A stretch of 34,344 bases of DNA from the NCBI GenBank assembly GCA_028287285.1, contig JAQBPY010000309.1:1-34344 (forward strand), read 5' to 3'. This stretch comes from Gemmatimonadota bacterium. GTDB taxonomy: Bacteria > Gemmatimonadota > Gemmatimonadetes > Gemmatimonadales > Gemmatimonadaceae. Positions 1 to 6,643 of the stretch are shown here, in pieces. The notes beneath the pieces were generated by a model. It saw nothing but the letters and a program-made list of their open reading frames with translations. It did no database searches and had not been told where the DNA came from. A program made the position numbers and the translations under genes. Each line of letters starts with the position of its first letter. The stretch's first letter is position 1.

Positions 1-50
1 CGACATCCTGCGTGTAAGGCAGGCGCTCTAACCAACTGAGCTATTCGCCC
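1..50 (-). tRNA. tRNA-Val (anticodon TAC), 3' part cut by window edge
   Basis: Read on the minus strand, the acceptor 5' half GGGCGAA is at 50-44. It is followed by TA, a D-arm (GCTC, loop AGTTGGTTA, GAGC), then the anticodon stem CCTGC/GCAGG enclosing the loop CTTACAC. The anticodon is TAC, which reads valine codons. The T-arm and 3' acceptor half lie outside the window, so the CCA end cannot be judged. I see no convincing dedicated promoter in the 88 nt upstream. It may be co-transcribed with the small membrane protein gene upstream or use an unrecognised promoter. Confidence 0.93.
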
Positions 51-63
51 GGCGACGTACTCA

Positions 64-95
64 GGCGAGCGAGGCCCTCGGCGGCCGCGCTCGCC
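64..95. repeat. GC-rich inverted repeat between small ORF and tRNA-Val
   Basis: GGCGAGCG at 64-71 is perfectly complementary to CGCTCGCC at 88-95, and inner GGCC segments can extend the stem past one mismatch. No T-run follows on either strand, so it is not a classical rho-independent terminator. It could terminate or attenuate transcription between the small gene and the tRNA, or be chance in GC-rich DNA. Confidence 0.4.
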
Positions 96-138
96 AGACT
101 GCTTCTCTTGTCAGTACAGCGTAGGGCTCGAACCGGTG

Positions 139-309
139 CTATTTCAGGATCGCCATTGGCACGAGCACACAGTACCCGATCACCAGAAGGATAGGTGCTA
201 TCGTCGTGCCACCGCGCGCCAGATCGGCATAGCCAAGCAGGATCGTTGCGACCGCGATTCCCCACCACATGAACTGGCGAGCCGGCGCCTGTGTATCAGT
301 TTGTGCCAT
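139..309 (-). CDS. Small two-helix membrane protein, function unknown
   Basis: This predicts 56 residues, beginning MAQTDTQAPARQFMWWG. Two hydrophobic stretches, roughly residues 13-27 and 35-54, are separated by a short polar turn (DLARGG), which suggests a small inner-membrane hairpin protein. An upstream in-frame start at 330 is possible, but a near-perfect promoter (-35 at 344-339, -10 at 321-316) puts the transcription start at about 309-310. The ATG at 309 is therefore the likely first codon of a leaderless mRNA, and there is no Shine-Dalgarno sequence. I do not recognise a family. Confidence rests on the promoter and the membrane profile, not on homology. Confidence 0.6.
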   Translation of the reverse strand: MAQTDTQAPARQFMWWGIAVATILLGYADLARGGTTIAPILLVIGYCVLVPMAILK

Positions 310-315
310 AAGGCT

Positions 316-344
316 AGTGTAGAGCGGCACTTGGGGGGTGTCAA
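316..344 (-). promoter_or_regulatory. Sigma-70-type promoter, TTGACA-17-TACACT
   Basis: On the minus strand TTGACA lies at 344-339 and TACACT at 321-316, separated by exactly 17 nt. The predicted transcription start is about 309-310, coinciding with the ATG at 309. It is the best consensus promoter I found in the window. It could serve the small membrane protein gene alone or that gene plus tRNA-Val. Confidence 0.75.
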
Positions 345-356
345 GCGAGTTGGCGC

Positions 357-368
357 ACGATTAATCGT
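357..368. promoter_or_regulatory. 12-bp perfect palindrome upstream of promoter
   Basis: ACGATTAATCGT is self-complementary and sits 12 nt upstream of the TTGACA box at 344-339. Its position and symmetry fit a binding site for a dimeric regulator acting on this promoter, but no regulator is identified and it could be chance. Confidence 0.35.
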
Positions 369-390
369 ATCGTAACCAGAACGCCCCGGC

Positions 391-426
391 CCTCGCCGAA
401 GGTGATGCCGGCATCGAGACCGAGGG
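391..426 (-). terminator. Possible factor-dependent terminator or hairpin downstream of the long operon
   Basis: The 345-469 interval follows the last gene of the long minus-strand operon and has no supported gene. It contains CCCTCG (391-396) and CGAGGG (421-426) flanking a perfect 12-bp palindrome, GATGCCGGCATC (404-415). This gives a stable nested hairpin in RNA from the minus strand. No T-run follows, so if it terminates transcription it is probably with Rho or by pausing. A 34-codon GTG reading frame at 445-341 crosses it, but I do not consider that a gene. Confidence 0.3.
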
Positions 427-469
427 GGTGTCGCCCGTCATTCACTGGCCTGCCTGGGCGGCGTCACAC

Positions 470-1528
470 TCATCGCTCTTCCTCCATGCGCCCGACGTCG
501 GGATCATGCTGTGATTCGCCAAGCAGGGCGGCAATCGCACTCTCCCGCTCGGCGCGTTCGGCCACGGCGTCGGCAATGAGCATCGCCTTCAACCGTTTCC
601 TGTCGCGAATGCGCCGCGCAACGAAAAACGGAAGAATCAGCAGCATCAGGACGAGTGCCGCGAGCGACATGTCCGCGAAGAGCGCGAGGCCGCCGTATCG
701 CTGGCGGGTGCGCTCCTGGAACCGTGTCTCGAAGGCACGCAACGTCAGTCCGAACGCCTGCCGTACCGCACCATCGAGCGACTTGCCATTTTCCCAGTAC
801 TGGAAGAACAACGTGAGGCCGCGCTGCGGATCGATCATGGCCAGCTCGGTCACGGCGCGGTAACTGAGCGCGTAGGCCGACTGCTCGGCCACGGCTCCGC
901 CACGAAAGCCGTCATCGAGCTCGTCGAGCGACGGCGTGCCCCGGAGCGCGAGCGCGACGTTCGCCGCAAGGACGTCGTCGCGGTGCCACTCGCGGGCGAC
1001 GACGCTCGCGTAGCCTTCGTCGAACCAGCGAGGCGGCTTGTTGCCCAGACGCTCGTGCAGCGCTAGGTGCGCGAGCTCGTGCCGGAGTACTTCAATTGGA
1101 TTTCCGGCGTCAGCGCTCGCCGAGCGGCCCTGCATGATGATGCGGCGCGAATCCGGGAACGCGAGAGCAGCGCCCCACTCGGGGGCGTCATCGCCTGCCC
1201 AGGCGTGAAACCGGGCGGCGTCCGGCGCGATGGCGATGAGCACGCGCTGCTGCGGGCGCGGCAGCCATGGAAAACTATCGTTCGCGACGGCGGCCTTGAG
1301 CAGCGAGTGCGCGAGCAGGTCGTCCTGCGGGAAGTACACGGCTGTAAAGCGGCCCGAGTCGAGGCGACGGGGGGCGTCGTCCTGGGCGGCGAGTGTGCCT
1401 GCAAAGGTGAGCGCAATCGCGAAAACAAGAAGCAGGTCCTTTGCTGCGCTCCTCAGGACGACACAGTGGGCTCTCGCCGCGCTCAGGGCTCTCCGCCCTC
1501 TTCCACCGTCTTCAGCACTTCGGCGCAC
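470..1528 (-). CDS. Secreted/membrane-anchored gluzincin-type metallopeptidase (peptidase MA-like)
   Basis: From the GTG at 1528 this is about 352 residues. A hydrophobic signal segment (LLLVFAIALTFAGTLAAQ) ends in an AQ cleavage-like site. The zinc-binding HELAH is at about residues 150-154, followed by WFDEGYAS, where E171 is the likely third zinc ligand. A C-terminal transmembrane helix (ALVLMLLILPFFVA) precedes a basic, charged cytoplasmic tail ending MEEER. This predicts an extracytoplasmic protease domain tethered to the membrane; the substrate is unknown. It is the last gene of the long operon and overlaps the 3' end of the upstream TPR gene. The start is uncertain: GTG codons at 1576, 1540 and 1528 are possible, and GGGGA precedes the one at 1528. 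The region coding for the start of the signal peptide looks like a dispersed repeat (1429-1465). Confidence 0.75.
   Translation of the reverse strand: MRRSAEDGGRGRRALSAARAHCVVLRSAAKDLLLVFAIALTFAGTLAAQDDAPRRLDSGRFTAVYFPQDDLLAHSLLKAAVANDSFPWLPRPQQRVLIAIAPDAARFHAWAGDDAPEWGAALAFPDSRRIIMQGRSASADAGNPIEVLRHELAHLALHERLGNKPPRWFDEGYASVVAREWHRDDVLAANVALALRGTPSLDELDDGFRGGAVAEQSAYALSYRAVTELAMIDPQRGLTLFFQYWENGKSLDGAVRQAFGLTLRAFETRFQERTRQRYGGLALFADMSLAALVLMLLILPFFVARRIRDRKRLKAMLIADAVAERAERESAIAALLGESQHDPDVGRMEEER
1429..1465 (-). repeat. SAAKDL-type dispersed repeat unit (single copy here)
   Basis: On the minus strand this reads TGTCGTCCTGAGGAGCGCAG and continues CAAAGGACCTGCTTCT; in frame it encodes VVLRSAAKDLLL. 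From memory, this closely resembles a short repeat (VILSEAKDL or VILRSAAKDL when translated) scattered through intergenic DNA of Acidobacteria, Gemmatimonadota and relatives. I see only one copy in this window, so the repeat status is recognition, not something shown here. It sits between the TPR stop codon at 1483 and the peptidase signal sequence. Confidence 0.5.
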
Positions 1529-2319
1529 TTCTTTCCCCACGGATTGAACTTGTTGGCCGTGAAGCCTTCCTGCCACGTCTGAAGTGCCTCGTCGCGCTGG
1601 CCGTTGAACCAGAATGCCTTGCCGAGCTCGTAGTACGCCTCGATGAGATTGGGTCCGAGCACGAGCGTCTTCTGGAAGAACGTCTGCGCATCCTCGAACA
1701 TGTCCCGCTCGAGGTACACCAGCCCCAGGTAGAAGTGCGCGTAGAGTGTTGCCTTGCGATCGCTGTCGAGACGAATGGCGCGCGACAGATGCTCGATGGC
1801 CTCGCCGAAGATGCGCTTCTTCAGGCAGATGTAGCCGAGGTTGATGCGGGCGAGCGCGTTGGCGGGCTCGCGCATCAACACTTTCTGGAACTGCATCAGT
1901 GCTTCGTCGTACTTCTCCTGCAGCATCTGCGCCCAGCCAAGCAGCGATTCGGCCTGCGGGTCATTGGGAACGAGCTGGAGCGCTTTCGTGAGCGACTCTT
2001 CTGCCCCGATGTAGTCGCCAAGCGAGATGCGGCTCCATCCCTTCTCGATGAAGGTGGAAGCGCCGATGTGATCGACAACCACGGGCCGCTCCGCACTGAA
2101 GCTCGGCGCGACGGTGCCCTGCAGGCTCTTCCACCGCTCCACGAGGGCTTTCGCCTCTTCCTTGAGCGACGTGAGCTCCGTGAGATCGTGCTCCAGCCCC
2201 TTGCCCAGCGCAATGAGCTCGGCGCGGATGGCATCGCGCTCGCTGGCAGCAGAGGGCGCGTCGAGACGCGCGGCCAGTGCCGTGACCCGCGCGCGATGTG
2301 CTTCAACCATCTCAGTCAT
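1483..2319 (-). CDS. TPR-repeat protein with N-terminal coiled coil
   Basis: This is 278 residues. The first ~65 are charged and helical with heptad-like leucines (LTELTSLKEEAKALVERW), probably a coiled coil. From about residue 105 come at least four TPR-like units, for example GDYIGAEESLTKALQLVPND, EKYDEALMQFQKVLMREPAN, RIFGEAIEHLSRAIRLDSD and DMFEDAQTFFQKTLVLGPN. It lacks a signal peptide and is probably a cytoplasmic scaffold. The ATG at 2319 overlaps the upstream cheW stop by 8 nt (ATGACTGA), indicating translational coupling; an ATG at 2310 is the alternative start. Its place directly after two cheW genes suggests a link to the chemosensory array. The partner is not evident. Confidence 0.85.
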   Translation of the reverse strand: MTEMVEAHRARVTALAARLDAPSAASERDAIRAELIALGKGLEHDLTELTSLKEEAKALVERWKSLQGTVAPSFSAERPVVVDHIGASTFIEKGWSRISLGDYIGAEESLTKALQLVPNDPQAESLLGWAQMLQEKYDEALMQFQKVLMREPANALARINLGYICLKKRIFGEAIEHLSRAIRLDSDRKATLYAHFYLGLVYLERDMFEDAQTFFQKTLVLGPNLIEAYYELGKAFWFNGQRDEALQTWQEGFTANKFNPWGKKCAEVLKTVEEGGEP

Positions 2320-2791
2320 TGGCCAATGCCTCTGCGCCCGCATCCTGGAGCGCGATCCGATCGGTGGACGAGAGCAGCTGCTCCACGTCCAGGAACATGA
2401 CAAGCCTGTTGTCGCGACGGACGATGCCCTTGAGGTACGTACCGGCAAGGCCGCGAAACAGCTTTGGCGGTGCGGACACGTCGGTGGGAAGAAATGGTGC
2501 GACTTCGGTGACGGCGTCTACCACGGCGCCAATCCATTCGCCGCTCACATTCAGAATGAGCGTCCGCATCTCTGCGCCCACCTCCATGGGAGGCAGCTCG
2601 AACCGGCGGCGAAGATTCACCACCGGCACCACACGGCCCAGGTAATCCATGACGCCTTCGATGTACGGAGGCATGTCGGGCACCGACGTGGGGAGCGAGT
2701 ACCGGAGCACGCGCTCCACGGCATGGACGTCTGCGGCAAAGTAGTCCTGACCGAGCCGGAAGGTGACGAGCTTCTCCGCAACGCTGCTCAT
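2312..2791 (-). CDS. cheW: CheW-type chemosensory coupling protein
   Basis: This 159-residue single CheW domain begins AEKLVTFRLGQDYFAADVHAVERVLR. The characteristic core includes IEGVMDYLGRVVPVVNLRRRF and IGAVVDAVTEVAPF. CheW couples receptors to the CheA kinase on the cytoplasmic face of the membrane. Its ATG overlaps the stop codon of the preceding CheW-domain gene (ATGA). It is one of three CheW-domain proteins in the window, which suggests more than one receptor array or a division of labour among couplers. Confidence 0.92.
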   Translation of the reverse strand: MSSVAEKLVTFRLGQDYFAADVHAVERVLRYSLPTSVPDMPPYIEGVMDYLGRVVPVVNLRRRFELPPMEVGAEMRTLILNVSGEWIGAVVDAVTEVAPFLPTDVSAPPKLFRGLAGTYLKGIVRRDNRLVMFLDVEQLLSSTDRIALQDAGAEALAND

Positions 2792-3468
2792 GCTGTCTCC
2801 ACAAGGACCGCGGTCTGGCAGGCGGCAATCAGGGCGTCTGCGTCAACGATAGCCACGAGCGCGCCCGCATGACGAACCACGCCGAGCACCACGTCGCTTC
2901 CATTGTTCATCGCCGGCGCATCGCGAAGGTCACGGAGATCGAGCGTCAACGCATCTTCGACATCGTCGATGAGCACGCCCACGCGCGAATGCCCGCTCCG
3001 AAAGATGAGCACCGCGTCGCGTTGCGCGAGGGGGACTCCCAATACCTGCTGCGGCGTGTACACCGGCGTCAACGACCCACGCACATTCACGACGCCAAGC
3101 ATGGCCGGCGGCATCTCGGGCACGTAATGAATGACCGGCAGGTCGATGACTTCGTCCACAGCCAGGAGTTCCACGGCGAGCAGCTCGGTGCCCACGCGGA
3201 ACATCAGCAGCTCCGCGATGCCGGATCGCGCGCGAATGCGATCGCGCATGCGAAGGTATGGCTCACTCTCGACCACGATAACGGCGGCCCGGACGTCGTC
3301 CTGCCTGCGTGCGGCGGCGAGCGCGCGGGCCAGATCGATGGGCGTGGAAACGCGCGCCGCTCGCTGCTCCACGATTTCTTCCGCCGCGGGCTGCTCCACA
3401 ACCGCCACGGCAGGTGGCGTGGGCCGCGAGACGAACTCGCTATATCGGATGCGCCGTTTCCTGTTCAT
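2788..3468 (-). CDS. CheW-domain protein with ~85-residue N-terminal extension
   Basis: This is 226 residues. The CheW domain spans about residues 86-220 (ELLMFRVGTELLAVELLAVDEV, then PPAMLGVVNVRGSLTPVYTP and RVGVLIDDVEDAL). The first ~85 residues are basic, then rich in alanine, proline and glutamate, with a short helical stretch (PIDLARALAAARRQDDVRAA), and match nothing I recognise. The start codon overlaps the ExeA-like gene stop (ATGA). The extension may carry a localisation or docking signal that separates this coupler from its two paralogues. It is likely cytoplasmic. Confidence 0.88.
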   Translation of the reverse strand: MNRKRRIRYSEFVSRPTPPAVAVVEQPAAEEIVEQRAARVSTPIDLARALAAARRQDDVRAAVIVVESEPYLRMRDRIRARSGIAELLMFRVGTELLAVELLAVDEVIDLPVIHYVPEMPPAMLGVVNVRGSLTPVYTPQQVLGVPLAQRDAVLIFRSGHSRVGVLIDDVEDALTLDLRDLRDAPAMNNGSDVVLGVVRHAGALVAIVDADALIAACQTAVLVETA

Positions 3469-4265
3469 TCCTGGTCGTCCGCCACGTCTGCCATCAGCTC
3501 CTCGTCTATTGACGACAGCGCACGCATGGCGCCCACGAATAGTGCCTGCGTCGCCAGTGTGTTCACGCGGCGCGGCACACCGCCGCTGCGCTCGGCCAGC
3601 ATGATGACGGCGCCCTCCGTAAATATCGGCACTCCGGCGTGGCCCGCCATAGCCAACCGGTGATTCACGTAGCCAGCCACGTCCTCCGCCTCCAGCGGGT
3701 CGACGTGGAAGCGGAGACTGACACGCTGGTCGATCTGTGGGCGCTTGCGCACGCGGTCGCGCAGCTCGGGTTGGCCCAGGAGCACCACGTGAATGTGCTT
3801 GTCCTGCCTGTCTTCATGGTTCGTGAGCAGCCTGATTTCCTCGAGCACCGAGGGCGTGGCCAGCTGCGCTTCGTCCACCACGAGCACCGGCTTGCGCCCG
3901 CTCGCATGAAGCGCGTGCAGCCGTGCGCCGACGGCCTCCACCATTGCCAGCTTGCCGCGCAGCAGGGTCTCGATGCCGATCCCGCGCGCCACCGTTGCGA
4001 GCAGCTGGGCTGGCGTGAGCTTGGGGTAATGCACCTGGACCACGTCACACGCCGAGCCGGCAAGCCTGTCGGCCAGCGCCTGCGCGAGCATGGTCTTTCC
4101 GCAGCCGATCTCACCGGTGATCAGCGAAAGACCGCCGCGCAGCTCCGTGGCGTCATAGAGCAGGCGCGCAAAGCCTTCGTCAAACGATGGAGAGCGATAG
4201 ACAAACGCCGGGTCCGGCGTATTGGCGAAGGCGCGGCGCTCAAGCTTCCAGTACTCCTCGATCAT
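3465..4265 (-). CDS. ExeA/GspA-type AAA ATPase (ATPase domain only)
   Basis: This is 266 residues. The N-terminus YWKLERRAFANTPDPAFVY followed by FARLLYDATELRGG is typical of the ExeA family. Walker A is GEIGCGKT (51-58), Walker B is VLVVDEAQ, and VVLLGQPELRDRV is the expected sensor-1 region. ExeA proteins in type II secretion also carry a transmembrane helix and a peptidoglycan-binding domain; both are missing here, so this is a soluble ATPase core. It lies between cheB and cheW with ATGA overlaps on both sides, which argues for a role in the chemosensory/polarity system instead of secretin assembly. A TniB-like or MSHA-biogenesis MshM-like role is an alternative, but no transposase or pilus gene is present. 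Confidence 0.85.
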   Translation of the reverse strand: MIEEYWKLERRAFANTPDPAFVYRSPSFDEGFARLLYDATELRGGLSLITGEIGCGKTMLAQALADRLAGSACDVVQVHYPKLTPAQLLATVARGIGIETLLRGKLAMVEAVGARLHALHASGRKPVLVVDEAQLATPSVLEEIRLLTNHEDRQDKHIHVVLLGQPELRDRVRKRPQIDQRVSLRFHVDPLEAEDVAGYVNHRLAMAGHAGVPIFTEGAVIMLAERSGGVPRRVNTLATQALFVGAMRALSSIDEELMADVADDQE

Positions 4266-5341
4266 GCGACGAATGCGCGACGCGTGGCCAGCAACTGCAC
4301 AACGGCGGGGGCCACCTCATCCAGCGGCGAAACACGATCCGCGCCGGCGCGCGCCAGCGCTGCCTGGGGCATGCCGTAAATCGTGGACGTGCGCTCGTCC
4401 TGCACCACGGCGGCGCCACCCGCGCTGCGAATGGCACGCAGACCCTCCGAGCCGTCCTTGCCCATGCCGGTGAGCACCACGCCCACGCTGTTGCGGCCAA
4501 ACTGCTCGGCCACGGAACGAAAGAGCGGGTCGGCCGCGGGCCGCACTCCCCAGATGGTCGGGCCGTCGTCGAGCAGGATCTGATGTCCGCCGCCCACGCT
4601 CGCCGCAACGCGCATGTGGTGGCCACCTGGGGCTACATAGACCTTGTTGGCCTCGACATTTTCACCGTCGGCGGCCTCGCAGACCTGCAGCGCGCTCATC
4701 GCATCGAGCCGGCTCGCGAGACTTCGCGTAAAACCCACCGGCATGTGCTGAACGACGAAGACCGCAGCATCCAGGTTCGGCGGCAGGTTGGGAATCAGCT
4801 CAGCGAGCGCGCGGGGCCCGCCCGTTGACGCAGCAATCGCGATTGCCGCGGTGGCCGCCGTACCGTATGCGCGACGCACGTTGGGCGCGGCGACGCGCGG
4901 CCGCATCGGCAGCTGGACGCCGCCAAGATTGACTTCCCGGGCCGCTCGAAGGGCATCCAGCAGGGTATCGCCGATTGTCGCCAGATCGAGACTGATGGGC
5001 CCGGAGGGCTTCTTCACGAAATCGACGGCACCGATCTCGAGGCAGCGCAGGGTGAGATCCACGCTTCCGTCGGTGCCCGCGGCGCTGAGCATGACCACGG
5101 GCCTGGGGGTCTCGCTCATGATGTAGCCGAGCGTCTGCAGCCCATCGAGCACCGGCATCTCGACGTCGAGCGTCACGATCTGCGGATCGAGCGCGTGGAT
5201 CTGTTTCAGTGCATCATGGCCGTTCCGCGCCGTGCCGATCACCCGGAAATCGGGCGATGCGTCGATGATCTGCGTGATGAGCCGGCGCATGAAGGAGCTG
5301 TCGTCCACCACGAGCACGCTCGCTTGCGCGCTAGATGACAC
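4262..5341 (-). CDS. cheB: CheB protein-glutamate methylesterase/deamidase, response regulator
   Basis: This 359-residue protein has an N-terminal receiver domain with acidic pair D13/D14, phospho-acceptor D59 (TLDVEMP) and a KKPSGP loop. A ~40-residue linker leads to the methylesterase domain. The catalytic triad is recognisable as the serine of IAASTGGP, the histidine of VVQHMPVGF and the aspartate of TGMGKDG. It removes methyl groups from receptor glutamates to adapt the signal. The GTG start at 5341 overlaps the cheD stop by 11 nt. The gene is full length and ends in an ATGA overlap with the ExeA-like gene. Confidence 0.96.
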   Translation of the reverse strand: MSSSAQASVLVVDDSSFMRRLITQIIDASPDFRVIGTARNGHDALKQIHALDPQIVTLDVEMPVLDGLQTLGYIMSETPRPVVMLSAAGTDGSVDLTLRCLEIGAVDFVKKPSGPISLDLATIGDTLLDALRAAREVNLGGVQLPMRPRVAAPNVRRAYGTAATAAIAIAASTGGPRALAELIPNLPPNLDAAVFVVQHMPVGFTRSLASRLDAMSALQVCEAADGENVEANKVYVAPGGHHMRVAASVGGGHQILLDDGPTIWGVRPAADPLFRSVAEQFGRNSVGVVLTGMGKDGSEGLRAIRSAGGAAVVQDERTSTIYGMPQAALARAGADRVSPLDEVAPAVVQLLATRRAFVA

Positions 5342-5828
5342 GATCGCCCTTCTTGAGGGAACGGACCTCGACGCGCCCGTCGTCCAGGTGGAAGTACACG
5401 CTTCGGCCGTAGTCCAGCCCTGTGTCTTCGGCGAGCAGCGGGATGCCTGCTTCGGCCAGCACCGCGCGGGTGGATGCCACGTTGCGCTCGCCCACGTTCA
5501 CGCCGCTTCCCGACACCAGCTGTCCGAACATGCTCGCACCGCCCACGATTTTCGCGCTGATGCGGGCCGCGGGCGCGGAACCGAGCTTGCGCATCTCGGC
5601 CACCATGAGCGGAATGATCGTCTCGGGGAATTTCGCGGGATTGCTCGTTTCGCGGGACATCGCGCGGTTGGGCAGCAGTATGTGCGCGAGTCCGCCAATC
5701 TGGGCGTCGCGATCGTAGAGCGCGATGGCGACGCAGGAGCCCAGCCCGATGGTGGCGATGACGAGGTCGCCCTGGCGGACCGCGTAATCCGCCACCTTTA
5801 CCCGCACCGGCGTGGCCGCGTCGCTCAT
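5331..5828 (-). CDS. cheD: CheD receptor glutamine deamidase
   Basis: This is 165 residues. The catalytic triad seen in Thermotoga CheD is present with the same spacing: T26, C32 (GLGSCVAIALYD) and H49 (GGLAHILLP). The C-terminal half contains the conserved KIVGGASMF and NVGERNV segments. CheD deamidates receptor glutamines and binds CheC, which also occurs in this operon, so a B. subtilis-like CheC-CheD feedback loop is likely. The start overlaps the cheR stop (ATGA). Confidence 0.96.
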   Translation of the reverse strand: MSDAATPVRVKVADYAVRQGDLVIATIGLGSCVAIALYDRDAQIGGLAHILLPNRAMSRETSNPAKFPETIIPLMVAEMRKLGSAPAARISAKIVGGASMFGQLVSGSGVNVGERNVASTRAVLAEAGIPLLAEDTGLDYGRSVYFHLDDGRVEVRSLKKGDRVI

Positions 5829-6643
5829 AGCGGCCGAAAAACCCGCTCGCGTCCGTCCACCGCGACGAAGCGCGTGCGCGCCGCTCCGAGCAGCGTCTCG
5901 ACCTTGCCGAGCACGAGGAAACCATCCGGCGCGAGCGCCGCGTGGAACTTGTCGAACAACTTTTCCTGCGTCTCGCGGTCGAAGTAGATGAGCACGTTCC
6001 GGCAGCAGATGAGATGATGCTCGCCCGGCGGCGGCGCTTCGGCAAGGAGGTCCCTCCGCTCGAACCGAACGAGCGACTTGACGTCGGGAATGATGGCGAA
6101 GGGCGCCGTCGATGCAAAATACCTGGCACGGAGATCAGGCGGGGTATCCGCGAAATCACCTTCCTCGAAGTGGCCGGCATTGGCGGCGGCGAGGCTCCGG
6201 GCATCGATGTCGCTGCCCAGCACCGACAGGCGGGAGGCCAGTTGCGGGAGCGCTCCGCTGCGCTCCGCGTGCCGGTGAAACAGCGCCGCGAGCGAATAGG
6301 GCTCCTCACCGGAAGAACAGCCTGCACTCCACACGTTGATATCCGGCAACGGTTTATCCCAGAGGGCCGGCACGACACGCTCGGCAATGACCGAATACGT
6401 CTCCCAGTTGCGGAAGAGCTTCGTGACGTTGATGGTGAGCGCGTCGAGCAGGCGCTCGTATTCGCTGTTGTCGGCGTCCAGGATGCTGGCGTAGTCGGCA
6501 TACGTATGGACGCCGCGCGCGCGCATGCGGACGGCGATCCGGCGGCGCAGGCACTTTTCCTTGTAGCTCGCGCACCCGAATCCTTTGTCACGCGCAATCT
6601 TGTCCGTGAGCGCCACGAAGCCGGGATCGATCAGCTCGGTCAC
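5825..6643 (-). CDS. cheR: CheR chemoreceptor methyltransferase
   Basis: This is 272 residues. The N-terminal helical domain contains KEKCLRRRIAVRMRARG and TINVTKLFRN. The SAM-binding domain has VWSAGCSSGEEPYSLA, LGSDID and ICCRNVLIYFD, all CheR hallmarks. It methylates receptor glutamates using S-adenosylmethionine. The start is GTG at 6643, directly abutting the TAA of the DUF4388-TPR gene (TAAGTG). No TPR extension is present, unlike many Myxococcus-type CheR proteins, but a separate TPR protein is encoded just upstream. Confidence 0.96.
   Translation of the reverse strand: MTELIDPGFVALTDKIARDKGFGCASYKEKCLRRRIAVRMRARGVHTYADYASILDADNSEYERLLDALTINVTKLFRNWETYSVIAERVVPALWDKPLPDINVWSAGCSSGEEPYSLAALFHRHAERSGALPQLASRLSVLGSDIDARSLAAANAGHFEEGDFADTPPDLRARYFASTAPFAIIPDVKSLVRFERRDLLAEAPPPGEHHLICCRNVLIYFDRETQEKLFDKFHAALAPDGFLVLGKVETLLGAARTRFVAVDGRERVFRPL

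Noticed and set aside
112-138. T-arm-like GGTTCGAGCCC on the minus strand just after the small ORF, suggesting a tRNA remnant
   Set aside because: The flanking bases do not form a 5-bp T-stem, no acceptor or anticodon arm is present, and part of the upstream sequence is the end of the small ORF.
341-445. 34-codon GTG frame on the minus strand, ending in ...GVLVTIRLIVRQLA
   Set aside because: No ribosome-binding site, an immediate in-frame stop upstream, and it overlaps the palindromes and the -35 box of a strong promoter. It could be a degraded gene tail but nothing proves it.
3465-4265. TniB-like transposition ATPase, implying a mobile element
   Set aside because: No transposase, inverted repeats or target duplications are visible, and the gene is translationally coupled to cheB and cheW.
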